Assembly (NCBI GenBank): GCA_002292265.1
Contig: DBBQ01000034.1
Coordinates: 29,162 to 53,469, forward strand
Length of the DNA stretch: 24,308 nt
DNA from: Flavobacteriaceae bacterium UBA980
Lineage (GTDB): Bacteria > Bacteroidota > Bacteroidia > Flavobacteriales > Flavobacteriaceae
Direction: 5' to 3'
Positions within the stretch are counted from its first letter, which is position 1. Each line of letters begins with the position of its first letter. A program made the position numbers and the translations under genes. This document shows, piece by piece, positions 13,814 through 23,048 of the stretch. The notes under the pieces are model-generated. The model was not told the DNA's origin, searched no databases, and saw only the letters and a list, made by a program, of their open reading frames with translations.

Positions 13814-16237
13814 ATGAAAAAAACGGGATTTCTAGTTGCGATCGCCTTACTTTTCCAGGTCAATGCTTTGGCTCAAAATAAAAACAAGACAAAAACACCC
13901 TCTGTTTTGGAGCATACTCAGGCCTATACGGGTTTTTTTGATTTTAACTATGACGAAAAAAAGGATGCCATTTATCTGACGGTAAAGGAGTTGGACAAGG
14001 AATTCCTGTATGTCAATAGTTTGAGTGCAGGAATTGGCAACAACGACCTCGGTTTGGACCGAGGGCAGTTGGGTAATGAACGGGTGGTTTCTTTTTCCAA
14101 ATCGGGAAACAAACTGATGCTGATTCAACCCAACCTGCGCTATCGTTCTACTTCGGACAACCCGTTGGAGCAGCGTTCCATCAAAGAAGCCTTTGCCAAG
14201 TCCGTTTTGTTTGGTTTCCCGATTGAAGAAACAACAAAGGACGGTTATGTAATTGATCTAACTCCCTTTTTGATGAAAGATGCGCATGGGGTCGCCCAGC
14301 GGTTAAAGCAAACAAAGCAAGGATCCTTTAGTGTCGACAAAAGTCGATCTGCGGTTTCATTACCCAGGACCAAAGCCTTTCCTAAAAACATTGAGTTTGA
14401 TATGATGTTAACTTTTGCGGGGAATGCAACGGGAAGTTTGGTCCGTTCCGTAACACCCACCCCCGATGCTGTGACTGTACACCAACATCATTCCTTTGTA
14501 GCACTTCCTGACAACAACTACAGTCCACGCGAGTTCGACCCCCGTTCGGGAGCCAATGCGATGACCTTTTACGACTATACAACTCCAGTGAGCGAGCCGA
14601 CCAAAAAGCAATACATCTACCGTCACCGTTTGGAAAAGAAAGATCCTTCGGCAGCTGTAAGTGAAGCGGTGGAACCCATCGTTTACTATTTGGATAACGG
14701 TACGCCAGAGCCGGTCCGATCTGCTCTTTTGGAAGGGGGGCAATGGTGGAATCAGGCTTTTGAAAGTATCGGTTTTAAAGACGCTTTTCAAGTAAAAATA
14801 CTTCCAGACGATGCAGACCCTCTGGATGTGCGTTACAATGTCATTCAATGGATTCATCGTTCCACCAGAGGGTGGAGCTACGGTTCCAGTGTTTCCGATC
14901 CGCGCACAGGAGAGATTATCAAAGGACACGTCAGCTTGGGAAGTCTTCGTATCCGTCAAGATTTTATGATCGCCTTGGGACTTTTAGAAGCCCCCTTTGC
15001 AGAAGGAGCCAATAAAGAAAACGAAGCCTTGGAAATGGCGTTGGCGCGGATCCGACAGCTTTCGGCTCACGAAATAGGACACACCCTTGGATTTGCGCAC
15101 AATTTTACTTCCAGTGCCAAAAACCGAACCTCGGTAATGGACTATCCACACCCGAATATCGAAATGCAAGGAGATCAGATTTCCATTGCCAACGCGTACG
15201 AAGTGGGCATTGGTGATTGGGACAAGGTTACCGTAGCTTATGCCTACAGTGACTTTCCAGAAGGTACTGATGAAAAGGAAGCGTTGAATGCTGTTATCGA
15301 TCAAAGTGCAGTAGCGGGGCACCGTTTTATTTCTGACAGCGACGCGCGCCCCATTGGAGGGGCTCATCCCAAAGCCCATTTGTGGGACAATGGAGTAGTA
15401 GCCACAGACGAACTGGTCCGTTTGATGAAAATCCGAAAACAGGCGCTAGGACAGTTGTCTTTAGACCACCTGCGCGAGGGAGAACCCTACAGTACCTTGG
15501 AAGATCGTTTTGTGCCGATGTATTTATTACACCGCTATCAAGTAGAGGCAGTCGTTAAATTGATTGGGGGAGTAGATTATGACTATGCGGTAAAGGGATC
15601 CCAGAATTATCAGGTTCAAGTGGTGGACGCAACCACTCAGCGAAATGCGCTTTTGGGGTATTTGAATGCCTTGGCCCCTGATGCTTTAGCGATTCCTGAA
15701 ACCTTACATCCCCTTTTACTACCCCGTTCTTTTTCCAATCCCAGAACAAGAGAAAACTTCCTCTCACAAACAGGAGTTGCCTTTGATTATTTGGGAATAG
15801 CCCACAGCCTTAGTGATGCTTTAATTGGGATGTTACTGCATCCTGATCGCGCCAACCGTTTGGTAACGCAATACGGTTTTGATGCAAATCAACTTTCTTT
15901 AAAAGAAATGTTAGACACTTTAGTCGATTCCCATTTTAAGGTAAAGCCACGGGATCCTCATCAAGCTCAACTCAACGATCTAGTCAAGTCCACTATTTTA
16001 AAGCACCTCATGTACCTCGGACAACAACCCGATGCTAACCCCATTGTTAAAGCTCTTGTTGTTAAGCAACTGGTCGCTTTGGACCGGTGGTTGGCCGGAC
16101 AGGAAGATGAAGGTTTTTCAGAGGTGTATCGCATGCAAATCGATCGTTATTTTGAAGCCCCTGCTGATTTTCAACCTCCCACCCCCAAGCGCCTTCCCGA
16201 TGGATCGCCAATTGGGTCGTATTCTTGTGATTTTTAA
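13814..16237 (+). CDS. Secreted zinc-dependent metalloprotease (DUF5117/DUF4953 type)
   Basis: An 807-aa exported protease. Signal peptide at about 1-20 ends NALAQ. A N-terminal domain to about 200 (DUF5118/DUF5117-like, with QAYTGFFDFNYDEKKD and FLYVNSLSAGIG) precedes the metzincin-type catalytic domain. The zinc motif is HEIGHTLGFAH, ligands His419, His423 and His429 with Glu420 as general base. The Met-turn is SVMDYP (about 440-445). The C-terminal domain holds the remaining ~350 residues. These proteins are common in Bacteroidota and are thought to act in the periplasm or outside the cell; no substrate is known. It is the first gene of a run in which threonine aldolase starts 3 bases after its stop codon. 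Confidence 0.9.
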   Translation: MKKTGFLVAIALLFQVNALAQNKNKTKTPSVLEHTQAYTGFFDFNYDEKKDAIYLTVKELDKEFLYVNSLSAGIGNNDLGLDRGQLGNERVVSFSKSGNKLMLIQPNLRYRSTSDNPLEQRSIKEAFAKSVLFGFPIEETTKDGYVIDLTPFLMKDAHGVAQRLKQTKQGSFSVDKSRSAVSLPRTKAFPKNIEFDMMLTFAGNATGSLVRSVTPTPDAVTVHQHHSFVALPDNNYSPREFDPRSGANAMTFYDYTTPVSEPTKKQYIYRHRLEKKDPSAAVSEAVEPIVYYLDNGTPEPVRSALLEGGQWWNQAFESIGFKDAFQVKILPDDADPLDVRYNVIQWIHRSTRGWSYGSSVSDPRTGEIIKGHVSLGSLRIRQDFMIALGLLEAPFAEGANKENEALEMALARIRQLSAHEIGHTLGFAHNFTSSAKNRTSVMDYPHPNIEMQGDQISIANAYEVGIGDWDKVTVAYAYSDFPEGTDEKEALNAVIDQSAVAGHRFISDSDARPIGGAHPKAHLWDNGVVATDELVRLMKIRKQALGQLSLDHLREGEPYSTLEDRFVPMYLLHRYQVEAVVKLIGGVDYDYAVKGSQNYQVQVVDATTQRNALLGYLNALAPDALAIPETLHPLLLPRSFSNPRTRENFLSQTGVAFDYLGIAHSLSDALIGMLLHPDRANRLVTQYGFDANQLSLKEMLDTLVDSHFKVKPRDPHQAQLNDLVKSTILKHLMYLGQQPDANPIVKALVVKQLVALDRWLAGQEDEGFSEVYRMQIDRYFEAPADFQPPTPKRLPDGSPIGSYSCDF

Positions 16238-16240
16238 ACG

Positions 16241-17272
16241 ATGGTTGTCAATTTAATTAGCGATACCGTAACCCAACCCGCGCCCGGCATGCTGGAAGCC
16301 ATGTTTCGTGCAAAAGTAGGTGACGATGTCTTTAAAGAAGACCCTTCCGTAAATGCCTTTGAAGAAGAAGTGGCAGCTCTTTTTGGAAAAGAAGCCGCAC
16401 TGTTTTTCCCCTCAGGGACTATGACCAACCAAACGGCGATTAAATTGCACACCCAACCCGGAGAGCAACTGATTTGTGATCACTACGCCCACATCTTTAA
16501 TTACGAAGGGGGAGGCGTGAGTTTCAATTCGGGGGTTTCCTGTAAAATGATTCAAGGGGATCGCGGTAGAATTACGGCCGAACAAATCGAAGCCTGTATC
16601 AACCCTCCCGATTTTTACCACAGCCCTCGAACGCGTTTGGTGTGTTTAGAAAACACCACCAACAAAGGGGGAGGAGCAGTTTACGATTTGGAAGAGATCA
16701 AAAAAATTCGCGCCCTGTGTGATCGAAAAAATTTAGCACTGCACTTGGATGGCGCACGGCTTTGGAATGCCTTGGAAGTAACTGGAGAAGATCCAAAAGA
16801 ATACGGAGCTTTGTTTGACACCATCTCGCTTTGTTTCAGTAAAGGCTTGGGCTGTCCTGTGGGTTCGGTATTGGTCGGATCTCGAGAACAATTGCATGAA
16901 GCACTGCGGATACGAAAGCTTTTTGGTGGAGGAATGCGTCAAGCGGGCTATTTGGCAGCTGCAGGGAGCTATGCCTTAAAGCACCATCGTAAAGATCTGA
17001 GTCTAGATCACAAACGAGCCAAAGAAATTGCTGAAGTTCTAGAAAACTGTTCTTTTGTACATAAGATTCAGCCTGTTACTACTAATATCATTATTTTTTC
17101 ATTGAAAAGCGATTATGACGAAGTACAGTTTGTTCAAGAACTAAAAGAAAAACAAATCCTAATCATAGGACTAGGAAAAGGAAAATTGCGAATGGTTACC
17201 CATCGGGATTATACTCAGGAGCACCACACGTATTTGTTAACAACTTTATCAAAAATGGAAGTTTATGCGTAA
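16241..17272 (+). CDS. ltaE: Low-specificity L-threonine aldolase
   Basis: A 343-aa PLP enzyme that cleaves threonine and allo-threonine to glycine and acetaldehyde. The fold-type I signatures are visible: FFPSGTMTNQTAI (about 55-67) at the cofactor phosphate site, LHLDGARLWNA with the PLP-pyridine Asp, and CFSKGLGCPVGS with the Schiff-base Lys201. Length is typical. It begins 3 bases after the metalloprotease stop, and its last 8 bases overlap the oligopeptidase B start (ATGCGTAA), so translation is probably coupled. Confidence 0.93.
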   Translation: MVVNLISDTVTQPAPGMLEAMFRAKVGDDVFKEDPSVNAFEEEVAALFGKEAALFFPSGTMTNQTAIKLHTQPGEQLICDHYAHIFNYEGGGVSFNSGVSCKMIQGDRGRITAEQIEACINPPDFYHSPRTRLVCLENTTNKGGGAVYDLEEIKKIRALCDRKNLALHLDGARLWNALEVTGEDPKEYGALFDTISLCFSKGLGCPVGSVLVGSREQLHEALRIRKLFGGGMRQAGYLAAAGSYALKHHRKDLSLDHKRAKEIAEVLENCSFVHKIQPVTTNIIIFSLKSDYDEVQFVQELKEKQILIIGLGKGKLRMVTHRDYTQEHHTYLLTTLSKMEVYA

Positions 17273-19397
17273 GACTATTTTAATCACAAGTATGATTTTT
17301 GCTTTTTCAGCTTGTAAAAAGAAAATTGCAATGAATTTTGACACGACAATTAAATCTCCCGTAGCGGAGAAAATTCCCTATCAGTTAAAAAAACACGACG
17401 ATATCCGAGTAGATGACTACTACTGGATGAAAGAACGTGAAAATCCGGAGGTCATCGATTATTTGGAGCGAGAAAACGATTATTACAATCGGATGACAGC
17501 AAGTTCTGCCTCTTTTAAAACGGAACTCTTCGAGGAATTAAAAGGAAGAATTAAAGAAGACGATGAGTCCGTGCCTTATTTCTTAAATGGCTATTGGTAC
17601 AGCACCCGCTATGAAAAGGGAAAGGAATACCCCATCTATTCTCGAAAAAAAGACTCCTTAACGGCACAGGAAGAAATCCTTTTTGATTGCAATGAAATGG
17701 CAAAGGGGCAGGATTATTTTCAACTTGTTGGGATCAATGTAAGTCCTGATAATACGAAAGTAACCTTTGGCGTTGATACGGAATCCAGAAGAAAGTATAC
17801 CTTATATGTCAAAGATCTGGAAACGGGCGAAGTGTTGGACACTGAAATAAAAAACACAACAGGTGGAACCGCGTGGGCAGCAGACAACGTCCATTTCTTT
17901 TATGTGGAAAAAAACCCGCAAACCTTGCGATCTGAAAAGGTGTTTCGTCACAATATTCAAAGTCCTAAAGCTCTAGATCCTTTGATTTTTCACGAAGAGG
18001 ACGATACGTTTTCTGTATATGTTTTAGGGTCCAAGTCTTTGGAATACGTCTTTATCGCCTCTTACAGTACGTTGACTACGGAATACCAATTTGTCAAGGC
18101 CAATGAACCCCTTTCCGAATTTCAACTGGTTCAAAAGCGAACCCGAGGTTTGGAGTATTCTATATCTCATTTTGAAGATCATTTCTACATATTGAACAAC
18201 AAAGACGGGGCAACCAACTACAAAATCTCCAAGACTTCGGTAGAAGAAACCAGTAGTGATTATTGGGTGGATTTGTTGGCGCACCGAGAGGAAGTATTGT
18301 TAGAAGATTTTCAAATTTTTAAAGAATTTTGGGTGGTCACGGAACGGGAACAAGGACTTTCCCGACTCAAAGTAAAACGCTGGGACGGGACAGAAGATTA
18401 CTTTATTCCCGTAAGCGGAGAAACCTACTCCTTGAATGGAGAATACAATACAAGTTTTGATACCACCACTTTCCGATTTGGTTTTAACTCCATGAAAACA
18501 CCTAGTAGTGTATTTGAATACGATATGGAAACCAAAACGCAAACCTTGCTCAAACAACAAGAAGTAATCGATGCTAATTTTGAAGTAGCAAATTATGTGG
18601 AAAAACGACTTTGGGCAACCAGTCGAGATGGTGCACAGATTCCAATTTCGATAGTACATCACAAAGACGTACCCTACAGTTCAGAAACTCCCTTGCTTTT
18701 ATATGCCTATGGTTCGTATGGATATACTATAGATCCAAGATTTTCTTTCAGTCGATTGAGTCTTTTGGATCGGGGCTTTATTTTTGCTATTGCGCACGTT
18801 CGTGGAGGAGAATATTTAGGTCGTCAATGGTACGAAAAGGGAAAGCTAAAGTTTAAGAAAAACACTTTTAATGATTTTGTGGATGCTTCACAGTTTCTCA
18901 TTGACGAAGGGTACACCAGTGCCAACCATCTTCATGCTGCAGGAGGATCTGCAGGAGGGTTGTTGATGGGAGTCATATTGAACGAGGCTCCCCAACTCTA
19001 TCGCAGTGTCACCGCTGCCGTTCCTTTTGTGGATGTGATCACCACCATGTTGGATGAAAGCATTCCCTTAACTACGGGTGAATACGACGAGTGGGGCAAT
19101 CCGAATGACAAATCGGACTACGACTATATGTTGTCTTATTCTCCCTACGACAATGTCAAAAAACAAGACTATCCCAATTTGATGGTCACGGCAGGTTACC
19201 ACGACTCGCAAGTGCAGTACTGGGAGCCCGCCAAATGGGTAGCCAAACTACGAACGCTAAAAACAGACCAAAACGCATTGTTTTTAGTAACGAATATGGA
19301 AGCAGGACACAGTGGTGCTTCGGGAAGATTTGACGCATTAAAAGAAACGGCAAAAGAGTATGCCTTTCTATTACAATTGGAAGGTAAGGTAGACTAA
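17265..19397 (+). CDS. ptrB: Oligopeptidase B, S9 prolyl oligopeptidase family, lipoprotein
   Basis: A 710-aa serine peptidase that cleaves peptides after Arg or Lys. The N-terminal propeller domain (about 30-440) begins with the HDDIRVDDYYWMKERENPEV segment typical of the S9 subfamily. The catalytic alpha/beta hydrolase domain carries GGSAGG with Ser562, YHDSQVQYWEPAKW with Asp647 and EAGHSG with His682. DSQVQYWEPAKW is characteristic of oligopeptidase B. Unusually for a normally cytosolic enzyme, residues 1-17 form a lipoprotein signal ending FSAC at Cys17. An alternative start at Met23 would make it cytosolic. The lipoprotein reading is preferred since the upstream ATG overlaps the threonine aldolase stop in a coupled arrangement. 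Confidence 0.9.
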   Translation: MRKTILITSMIFAFSACKKKIAMNFDTTIKSPVAEKIPYQLKKHDDIRVDDYYWMKERENPEVIDYLERENDYYNRMTASSASFKTELFEELKGRIKEDDESVPYFLNGYWYSTRYEKGKEYPIYSRKKDSLTAQEEILFDCNEMAKGQDYFQLVGINVSPDNTKVTFGVDTESRRKYTLYVKDLETGEVLDTEIKNTTGGTAWAADNVHFFYVEKNPQTLRSEKVFRHNIQSPKALDPLIFHEEDDTFSVYVLGSKSLEYVFIASYSTLTTEYQFVKANEPLSEFQLVQKRTRGLEYSISHFEDHFYILNNKDGATNYKISKTSVEETSSDYWVDLLAHREEVLLEDFQIFKEFWVVTEREQGLSRLKVKRWDGTEDYFIPVSGETYSLNGEYNTSFDTTTFRFGFNSMKTPSSVFEYDMETKTQTLLKQQEVIDANFEVANYVEKRLWATSRDGAQIPISIVHHKDVPYSSETPLLLYAYGSYGYTIDPRFSFSRLSLLDRGFIFAIAHVRGGEYLGRQWYEKGKLKFKKNTFNDFVDASQFLIDEGYTSANHLHAAGGSAGGLLMGVILNEAPQLYRSVTAAVPFVDVITTMLDESIPLTTGEYDEWGNPNDKSDYDYMLSYSPYDNVKKQDYPNLMVTAGYHDSQVQYWEPAKWVAKLRTLKTDQNALFLVTNMEAGHSGASGRFDALKETAKEYAFLLQLEGKVD

Positions 19398-19408
19398 TTT
19401 TTTTTCCT

Positions 19409-19416
19409 TAAATTTG
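19409..19416 (+). promoter_or_regulatory. -7 box for the sulfonolipid-type operon
   Basis: TAAATTTG is a perfect TAnnTTTG, 23 bases before the ATG at 19440 and 11 bases after the stop codon of oligopeptidase B. This suggests the pair is transcribed as its own unit. Confidence 0.5.
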
Positions 19417-19439
19417 TCCAACTTTTGTATAACATTACT

Positions 19440-20495
19440 ATGAATGATCCAGTGAATGCCTATCAAAATGTTCTTGAACTGATAGGTAACACCCCCCTCA
19501 TTAAACTCAACCGAATGGTGGGAGGTTTTAAAGGGGATTACTACGCCAAGTTTGAAGCGTTTAACCCTGGACATTCTAACAAAGATCGAATTGCACATTA
19601 CATCATTGAAGAAGCTGAGCGTTCGGGTTTATTAAAACCAGGGGCTACTATTATCGAAACGACTTCCGGTAATACGGGTTTTAGTCTGGCAATGGTTTCT
19701 ATGATCAAAGGATACAACTGCATTCTTGCCGTGAGCTCGAAATCTTCAAAAGATAAAATTAATATGTTGAGCGCCATGGGTGCACAGGTGCATGTCTGCC
19801 CTGCCAACGTGGCTGTGGACGATCCTCGATCCTATTACGAAGTAGCCAAGCGTTTGCACAGTGAAATTAAAGAATCCATTTACATCAATCAATATTTTAA
19901 CGAATTGAATGTAGAGGCTCACTACCGCTCCACAGGTCCCGAAATATGGGAACAAACCAAGGGTCAAATTACCCACCTTGTAGCGAGTAGCGGAACGGGA
20001 GGAACTATTTCCGGTTCAGCCAAATTTTTAAAAGAACAAAACCCCGACATCCAAATTGTAGGTGTAGATGCCTACGGATCTGTATTAAAGAAATACCACG
20101 AAACACAAGAATTGGACCCTAAAGAAATTTATCCCTACCGAATTGAGGGCTTAGGGAAAAATTTAATCCCTACGGCGACCCATTTTGAATGCATAGACAA
20201 CTTTGTAAAAGTGACCGATGAAGAAAGTGCCCATACGGCGAGAGAGGTCACCCGAAAAGAAGGCATGTTTGTAGGTTATACTTCTGGCGCTGCCATGCAG
20301 GCGGTAAAACAGTTGGTTGAAGAGGATTATTTCGATAAATACAGTAAAGTTGTTATCATGTTCCCCGACCACGGCTCGCGGTATATGAGTAAGATCTACA
20401 GTGAGACTTGGATGGAAGAACAAGGTTTTTTCGATTCGGATCACGAAACACAGCAGCAGATAGAATATGTAAATGAGCTAACAACAAAGAAATGA
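19440..20495 (+). CDS. PLP-dependent cysteine synthase-fold enzyme, probable cysteate synthase
   Basis: A 351-aa fold-type II PLP enzyme of the cysteine synthase/cystathionine beta-synthase group. Cofactor sites are [10 protein letters not shown] with Lys48, TSGNTG at 75-80 and the phosphate loop GTGGT at 185-189. True cysteine synthases have PGGSVKDR at the lysine loop; here Gly and Val are replaced by His and Asn. No CBS domain is present. The stop overlaps the start of an alpha-oxoamine synthase gene by 4 bases (ATGA). That pairing matches the capnine/sulfobacin route, in which cysteate synthase makes cysteate from O-phosphoserine and sulfite. Cysteine synthase or cystathionine beta-synthase remain alternatives. 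I chose ATG 19440 over an in-frame TTG at 19425, which is closer to the promoter. Confidence 0.75.
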   Translation: MNDPVNAYQNVLELIGNTPLIKLNRMVGGFKGDYYAKFEAFNPGHSNKDRIAHYIIEEAERSGLLKPGATIIETTSGNTGFSLAMVSMIKGYNCILAVSSKSSKDKINMLSAMGAQVHVCPANVAVDDPRSYYEVAKRLHSEIKESIYINQYFNELNVEAHYRSTGPEIWEQTKGQITHLVASSGTGGTISGSAKFLKEQNPDIQIVGVDAYGSVLKKYHETQELDPKEIYPYRIEGLGKNLIPTATHFECIDNFVKVTDEESAHTAREVTRKEGMFVGYTSGAAMQAVKQLVEEDYFDKYSKVVIMFPDHGSRYMSKIYSETWMEEQGFFDSDHETQQQIEYVNELTTKK

Positions 20496-21745
20496 GAGAT
20501 TTATTTGACAGAATACACGAAAACAAAGGTCCTTTAGGAAAATGGGCCTCCCAAGCGGAAGGCTACTTTGTTTTTCCAAAATTGGAAGGACCAATTTCAA
20601 ATCGGATGAAATTTAAAGGGAAAGAAGTGATTACCTGGAGTGTCAACGACTACTTGGGGCTCGCTAATCTCCCTGAAATAAGAAAGGTAGATGCTGAAGC
20701 TGCTGCAGAATTTGGTTCTGCCTACCCAATGGGTGCCCGAATGATGTCTGGCCACACAGACCTTCACGAACAGTTAGAAAACGAATTGGCTGAATTTGTC
20801 GATAAAGAATCGGCTTATCTTCTCAATTTTGGATACCAGGGGATTTTATCAACGGTAGATACCCTCGTTGGTAAAGACGACGTCATTGTCTATGATGTGG
20901 ATGCACACGCTTGTATCGTTGACGGAGTTCGTCTTCATATCGGGAAACGCTTTACCTACAAACACAACGATGTAGAAAGTTTAGAAAAGAACTTACAGCG
21001 CGCTACCAAAGTGGCAGAACAAACAGGAGGAGGGATTCTCGTTATTTCAGAAGGGGTTTTTGGAATGCGTGGAGAACAAGGAAAACTCAGAGAAATTGCC
21101 GCTTTAAAATCCAAATATAAATTCCGTTTTCTCGTGGACGATGCCCACGGTTTTGGAACCTTAGGTGAAAATGGAAAAGGTGCAGGAAACGAACAAGGGA
21201 TCCAAGATCAAATCGATGTGTACTTTGCCACCTTTGCCAAATCAATGGCTTCCACAGGTGCGTTTGTAGCAGCGGACAAAGAAATTATCGATTATCTAAA
21301 GTACAATATGCGTTCTCAAATGTTTGCCAAATCCTTGCAAATGCAACTGGTCAAAGGTGCATTAAAACGTTTGGATTTATTGCGTACGCGCCCGGAATTC
21401 AAAGCCAAGCTCTGGGAAAATGTCAATGCCTTGCAAAACGGATTAAAGGAAAACGGTTTTGATATTGGCACAACTCAAAGTTGTGTGACGCCCGTTTACC
21501 TAAAAGGAAGTATTCCGGAAGCTATGGCCTTGGTGCAGGATTTGAGAGAAAATTATGGAATTTTCTGCTCTATAGTAGTTTATCCAGTTATTCCCAAAGG
21601 CTTAATCCTTTTGCGATTGATTCCAACAGCAACCCACTCGTTAGAAGATGTAGAAATCACTCTAAAGGCTTTTGCTGGAATACGGGAAAAACTAGAAAAC
21701 GGCACGTACAAACGCTTGTCAGAGGCGGTCACTGCCGCGAATTAG
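20492..21745 (+). CDS. Alpha-oxoamine synthase, probable cysteate C-fatty acyltransferase
   Basis: A 417-aa fold-type I PLP enzyme of the family holding serine palmitoyltransferase, 7-keto-8-aminopelargonate synthase and glycine C-acetyltransferase. Motifs are SVNDYLGLA (about 50-58), [16 protein letters not shown] (81-96), [11 protein letters not shown] with Asp216 and His219, and [14 protein letters not shown] with Schiff-base Lys250. The Ser-Met-Ala-Ser stretch after the lysine and the RSQMFAKS motif are more like serine palmitoyltransferase than bioF or kbl. No biotin or threonine degradation gene is adjacent. Together with the preceding cysteine-synthase-like gene, this suggests condensation of cysteate with a fatty acyl thioester in sulfonolipid synthesis. 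Serine palmitoyltransferase (sphingolipid) is the main alternative. Confidence 0.75.
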   Translation: MRDLFDRIHENKGPLGKWASQAEGYFVFPKLEGPISNRMKFKGKEVITWSVNDYLGLANLPEIRKVDAEAAAEFGSAYPMGARMMSGHTDLHEQLENELAEFVDKESAYLLNFGYQGILSTVDTLVGKDDVIVYDVDAHACIVDGVRLHIGKRFTYKHNDVESLEKNLQRATKVAEQTGGGILVISEGVFGMRGEQGKLREIAALKSKYKFRFLVDDAHGFGTLGENGKGAGNEQGIQDQIDVYFATFAKSMASTGAFVAADKEIIDYLKYNMRSQMFAKSLQMQLVKGALKRLDLLRTRPEFKAKLWENVNALQNGLKENGFDIGTTQSCVTPVYLKGSIPEAMALVQDLRENYGIFCSIVVYPVIPKGLILLRLIPTATHSLEDVEITLKAFAGIREKLENGTYKRLSEAVTAAN

Positions 21746-21790
21746 TGTTCTTACGACTCATTTAGAACTCCTTATTTTACAATCTAAGTT

Positions 21791-21805
21791 AAAAGGTGTC
21801 CTTTT
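21791..21805. terminator. Possible bidirectional terminator hairpin
   Basis: AAAAGG-TGT-CCTTTT forms a 6-base stem with a 3-base loop in the 66-base gap between the convergent acyltransferase and dnaN genes. The A-run on one side and T-run on the other could serve both strands. The stem is short and AT-rich, so support is modest. Confidence 0.35.
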
Positions 21806-21811
21806 TGATTA

Positions 21812-22930
21812 TTAGTCATTCAGCATTACAGGCATGACCAACATGGTGATTTCTTCACCTTCTTCGGTGTGATCTAGCGGGGTCAAAAGCCCTGCGCGAT
21901 TGGGAAGTGACATGGAAAGTTTGACCTCATCACATTCCAAGCCGTTGAGCATTTCAATTAAAAAACGCGAATTGAAACCAATTTTGATGTCATCTCCTTG
22001 GTAATCACAATCCAGTCGTTCTTCGGCACTGTTGCTGTAATCAAAATCTTCAGCAGAAATCTGTAGTGCCGCCCCAGCAATTTTAAGTCGAATTTGATAG
22101 GTGGTTTTGTTTGAGAAAATACTGACTCTTCGCACTGAATTTAAGAAGCTGTTCCGATTGACTTGCATCTGATTCGGATTTTCTTTAGGAATTACGGCCT
22201 CGTAGTTGGGGTATTTTCCGTCGATCAAACGACAGGTTAATGTAGAGTCTCCAAAGCGGAAATGTGCATTGGTATCGTTGTATTCTATAGTAATGTCTTC
22301 TTCCATACCCTGTAAGATTCCTCTGAGTAATTGCAAGGGCTTTTTAGGCATAATAAACTCTGCCGTTTCCTCTACACTCAAATCCGTACGGGTGTACTTA
22401 ACCAGTTTGTGCGCATCAGTTGCTACAAACGTCAAGGATTCCGAAGAAAATTGAAAAAACACACCACTCATTACAGGGCGTAAATCATCGTTACCACTAG
22501 CAAAAAGGGTGCTGTTGATGGCGGTGTATAATGTAGATCCAGAAATTTGAGTCGTCTTTGCATCGGAAACTTGAGCCGCTTTTGGAAATTCTTCACCCTC
22601 CACATAAGCAACGGCATATTTTCCATTATTCGCGCTAATTTCCACTGTGTTTTTTTCTGTTTTTAAAAAGGTGAGCGGTTGCTCTGGAAAGGTTTTTAGC
22701 GTATCCAAAAGTAAACGAGCGGGTAGGGCAATGATACTATTTGTTTCAGATTCTACGTCAATTTTGGTAGCGAACGTCGTTTCTAAATCCGAAGCGGTTA
22801 AGGTCAGCGTGTTGCCGTTGATCTCGAATAAAATATTATCGAGTATCGGCAGGGTGTTGGTATTATTTATGACGCCCCCAATCATTTGGAGTTTTTTAAG
22901 GAGCGCGGCACTGGAAACAATAAATTTCAT
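21812..22930 (-). CDS. dnaN: DNA polymerase III beta subunit (sliding clamp)
   Basis: A 372-aa ring protein that tethers DNA polymerase III to DNA. It shows the three-fold domain repeat: MKFIVSSAALLKKL at the start, LPARLLLDTLKTFP near 67-80, and VMSGVFFQFSSESLTFVATDAHKL in the middle domain. It ends in the conserved clamp-cleft segment MLVMPVMLND. Its ATG is preceded by a 5' leader of about 65 bases, with a perfect -7 box at 23002-23009. It converges with the PLP-enzyme pair, and gldG lies upstream on the same strand. Confidence 0.97.
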   Translation of the reverse strand: MKFIVSSAALLKKLQMIGGVINNTNTLPILDNILFEINGNTLTLTASDLETTFATKIDVESETNSIIALPARLLLDTLKTFPEQPLTFLKTEKNTVEISANNGKYAVAYVEGEEFPKAAQVSDAKTTQISGSTLYTAINSTLFASGNDDLRPVMSGVFFQFSSESLTFVATDAHKLVKYTRTDLSVEETAEFIMPKKPLQLLRGILQGMEEDITIEYNDTNAHFRFGDSTLTCRLIDGKYPNYEAVIPKENPNQMQVNRNSFLNSVRRVSIFSNKTTYQIRLKIAGAALQISAEDFDYSNSAEERLDCDYQGDDIKIGFNSRFLIEMLNGLECDEVKLSMSLPNRAGLLTPLDHTEEGEEITMLVMPVMLND

Positions 22931-23001
22931 GAATATTTTTTTAAGGTTTTGCCAGAGTTGAACGATTACGTGTCAACATTTAAAAACTATACTAGCTACA
23001 T

Positions 23002-23009
23002 CAAATATA
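23002..23009 (-). promoter_or_regulatory. -7 box for dnaN
   Basis: On the minus strand this reads TATATTTG, a perfect TAnnTTTG. It lies 71 bases before the dnaN ATG and would give the longest 5' leader of the promoters seen here. Confidence 0.5.
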
Positions 23010-23048
23010 TCCGAAAACCATTGAAACGGAAAAGAAACTTATCAACAG

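Noticed and set aside
14408..14959. 183-aa minus-strand reading frame inside the metalloprotease gene
   Set aside because: It is antisense to strongly conserved coding sequence, has no recognisable domain, and no promoter or start context.
14984..15379. 131-aa minus-strand reading frame antisense to the zinc motif region
   Set aside because: Same reasons: shadow of a conserved gene, no motif of its own.
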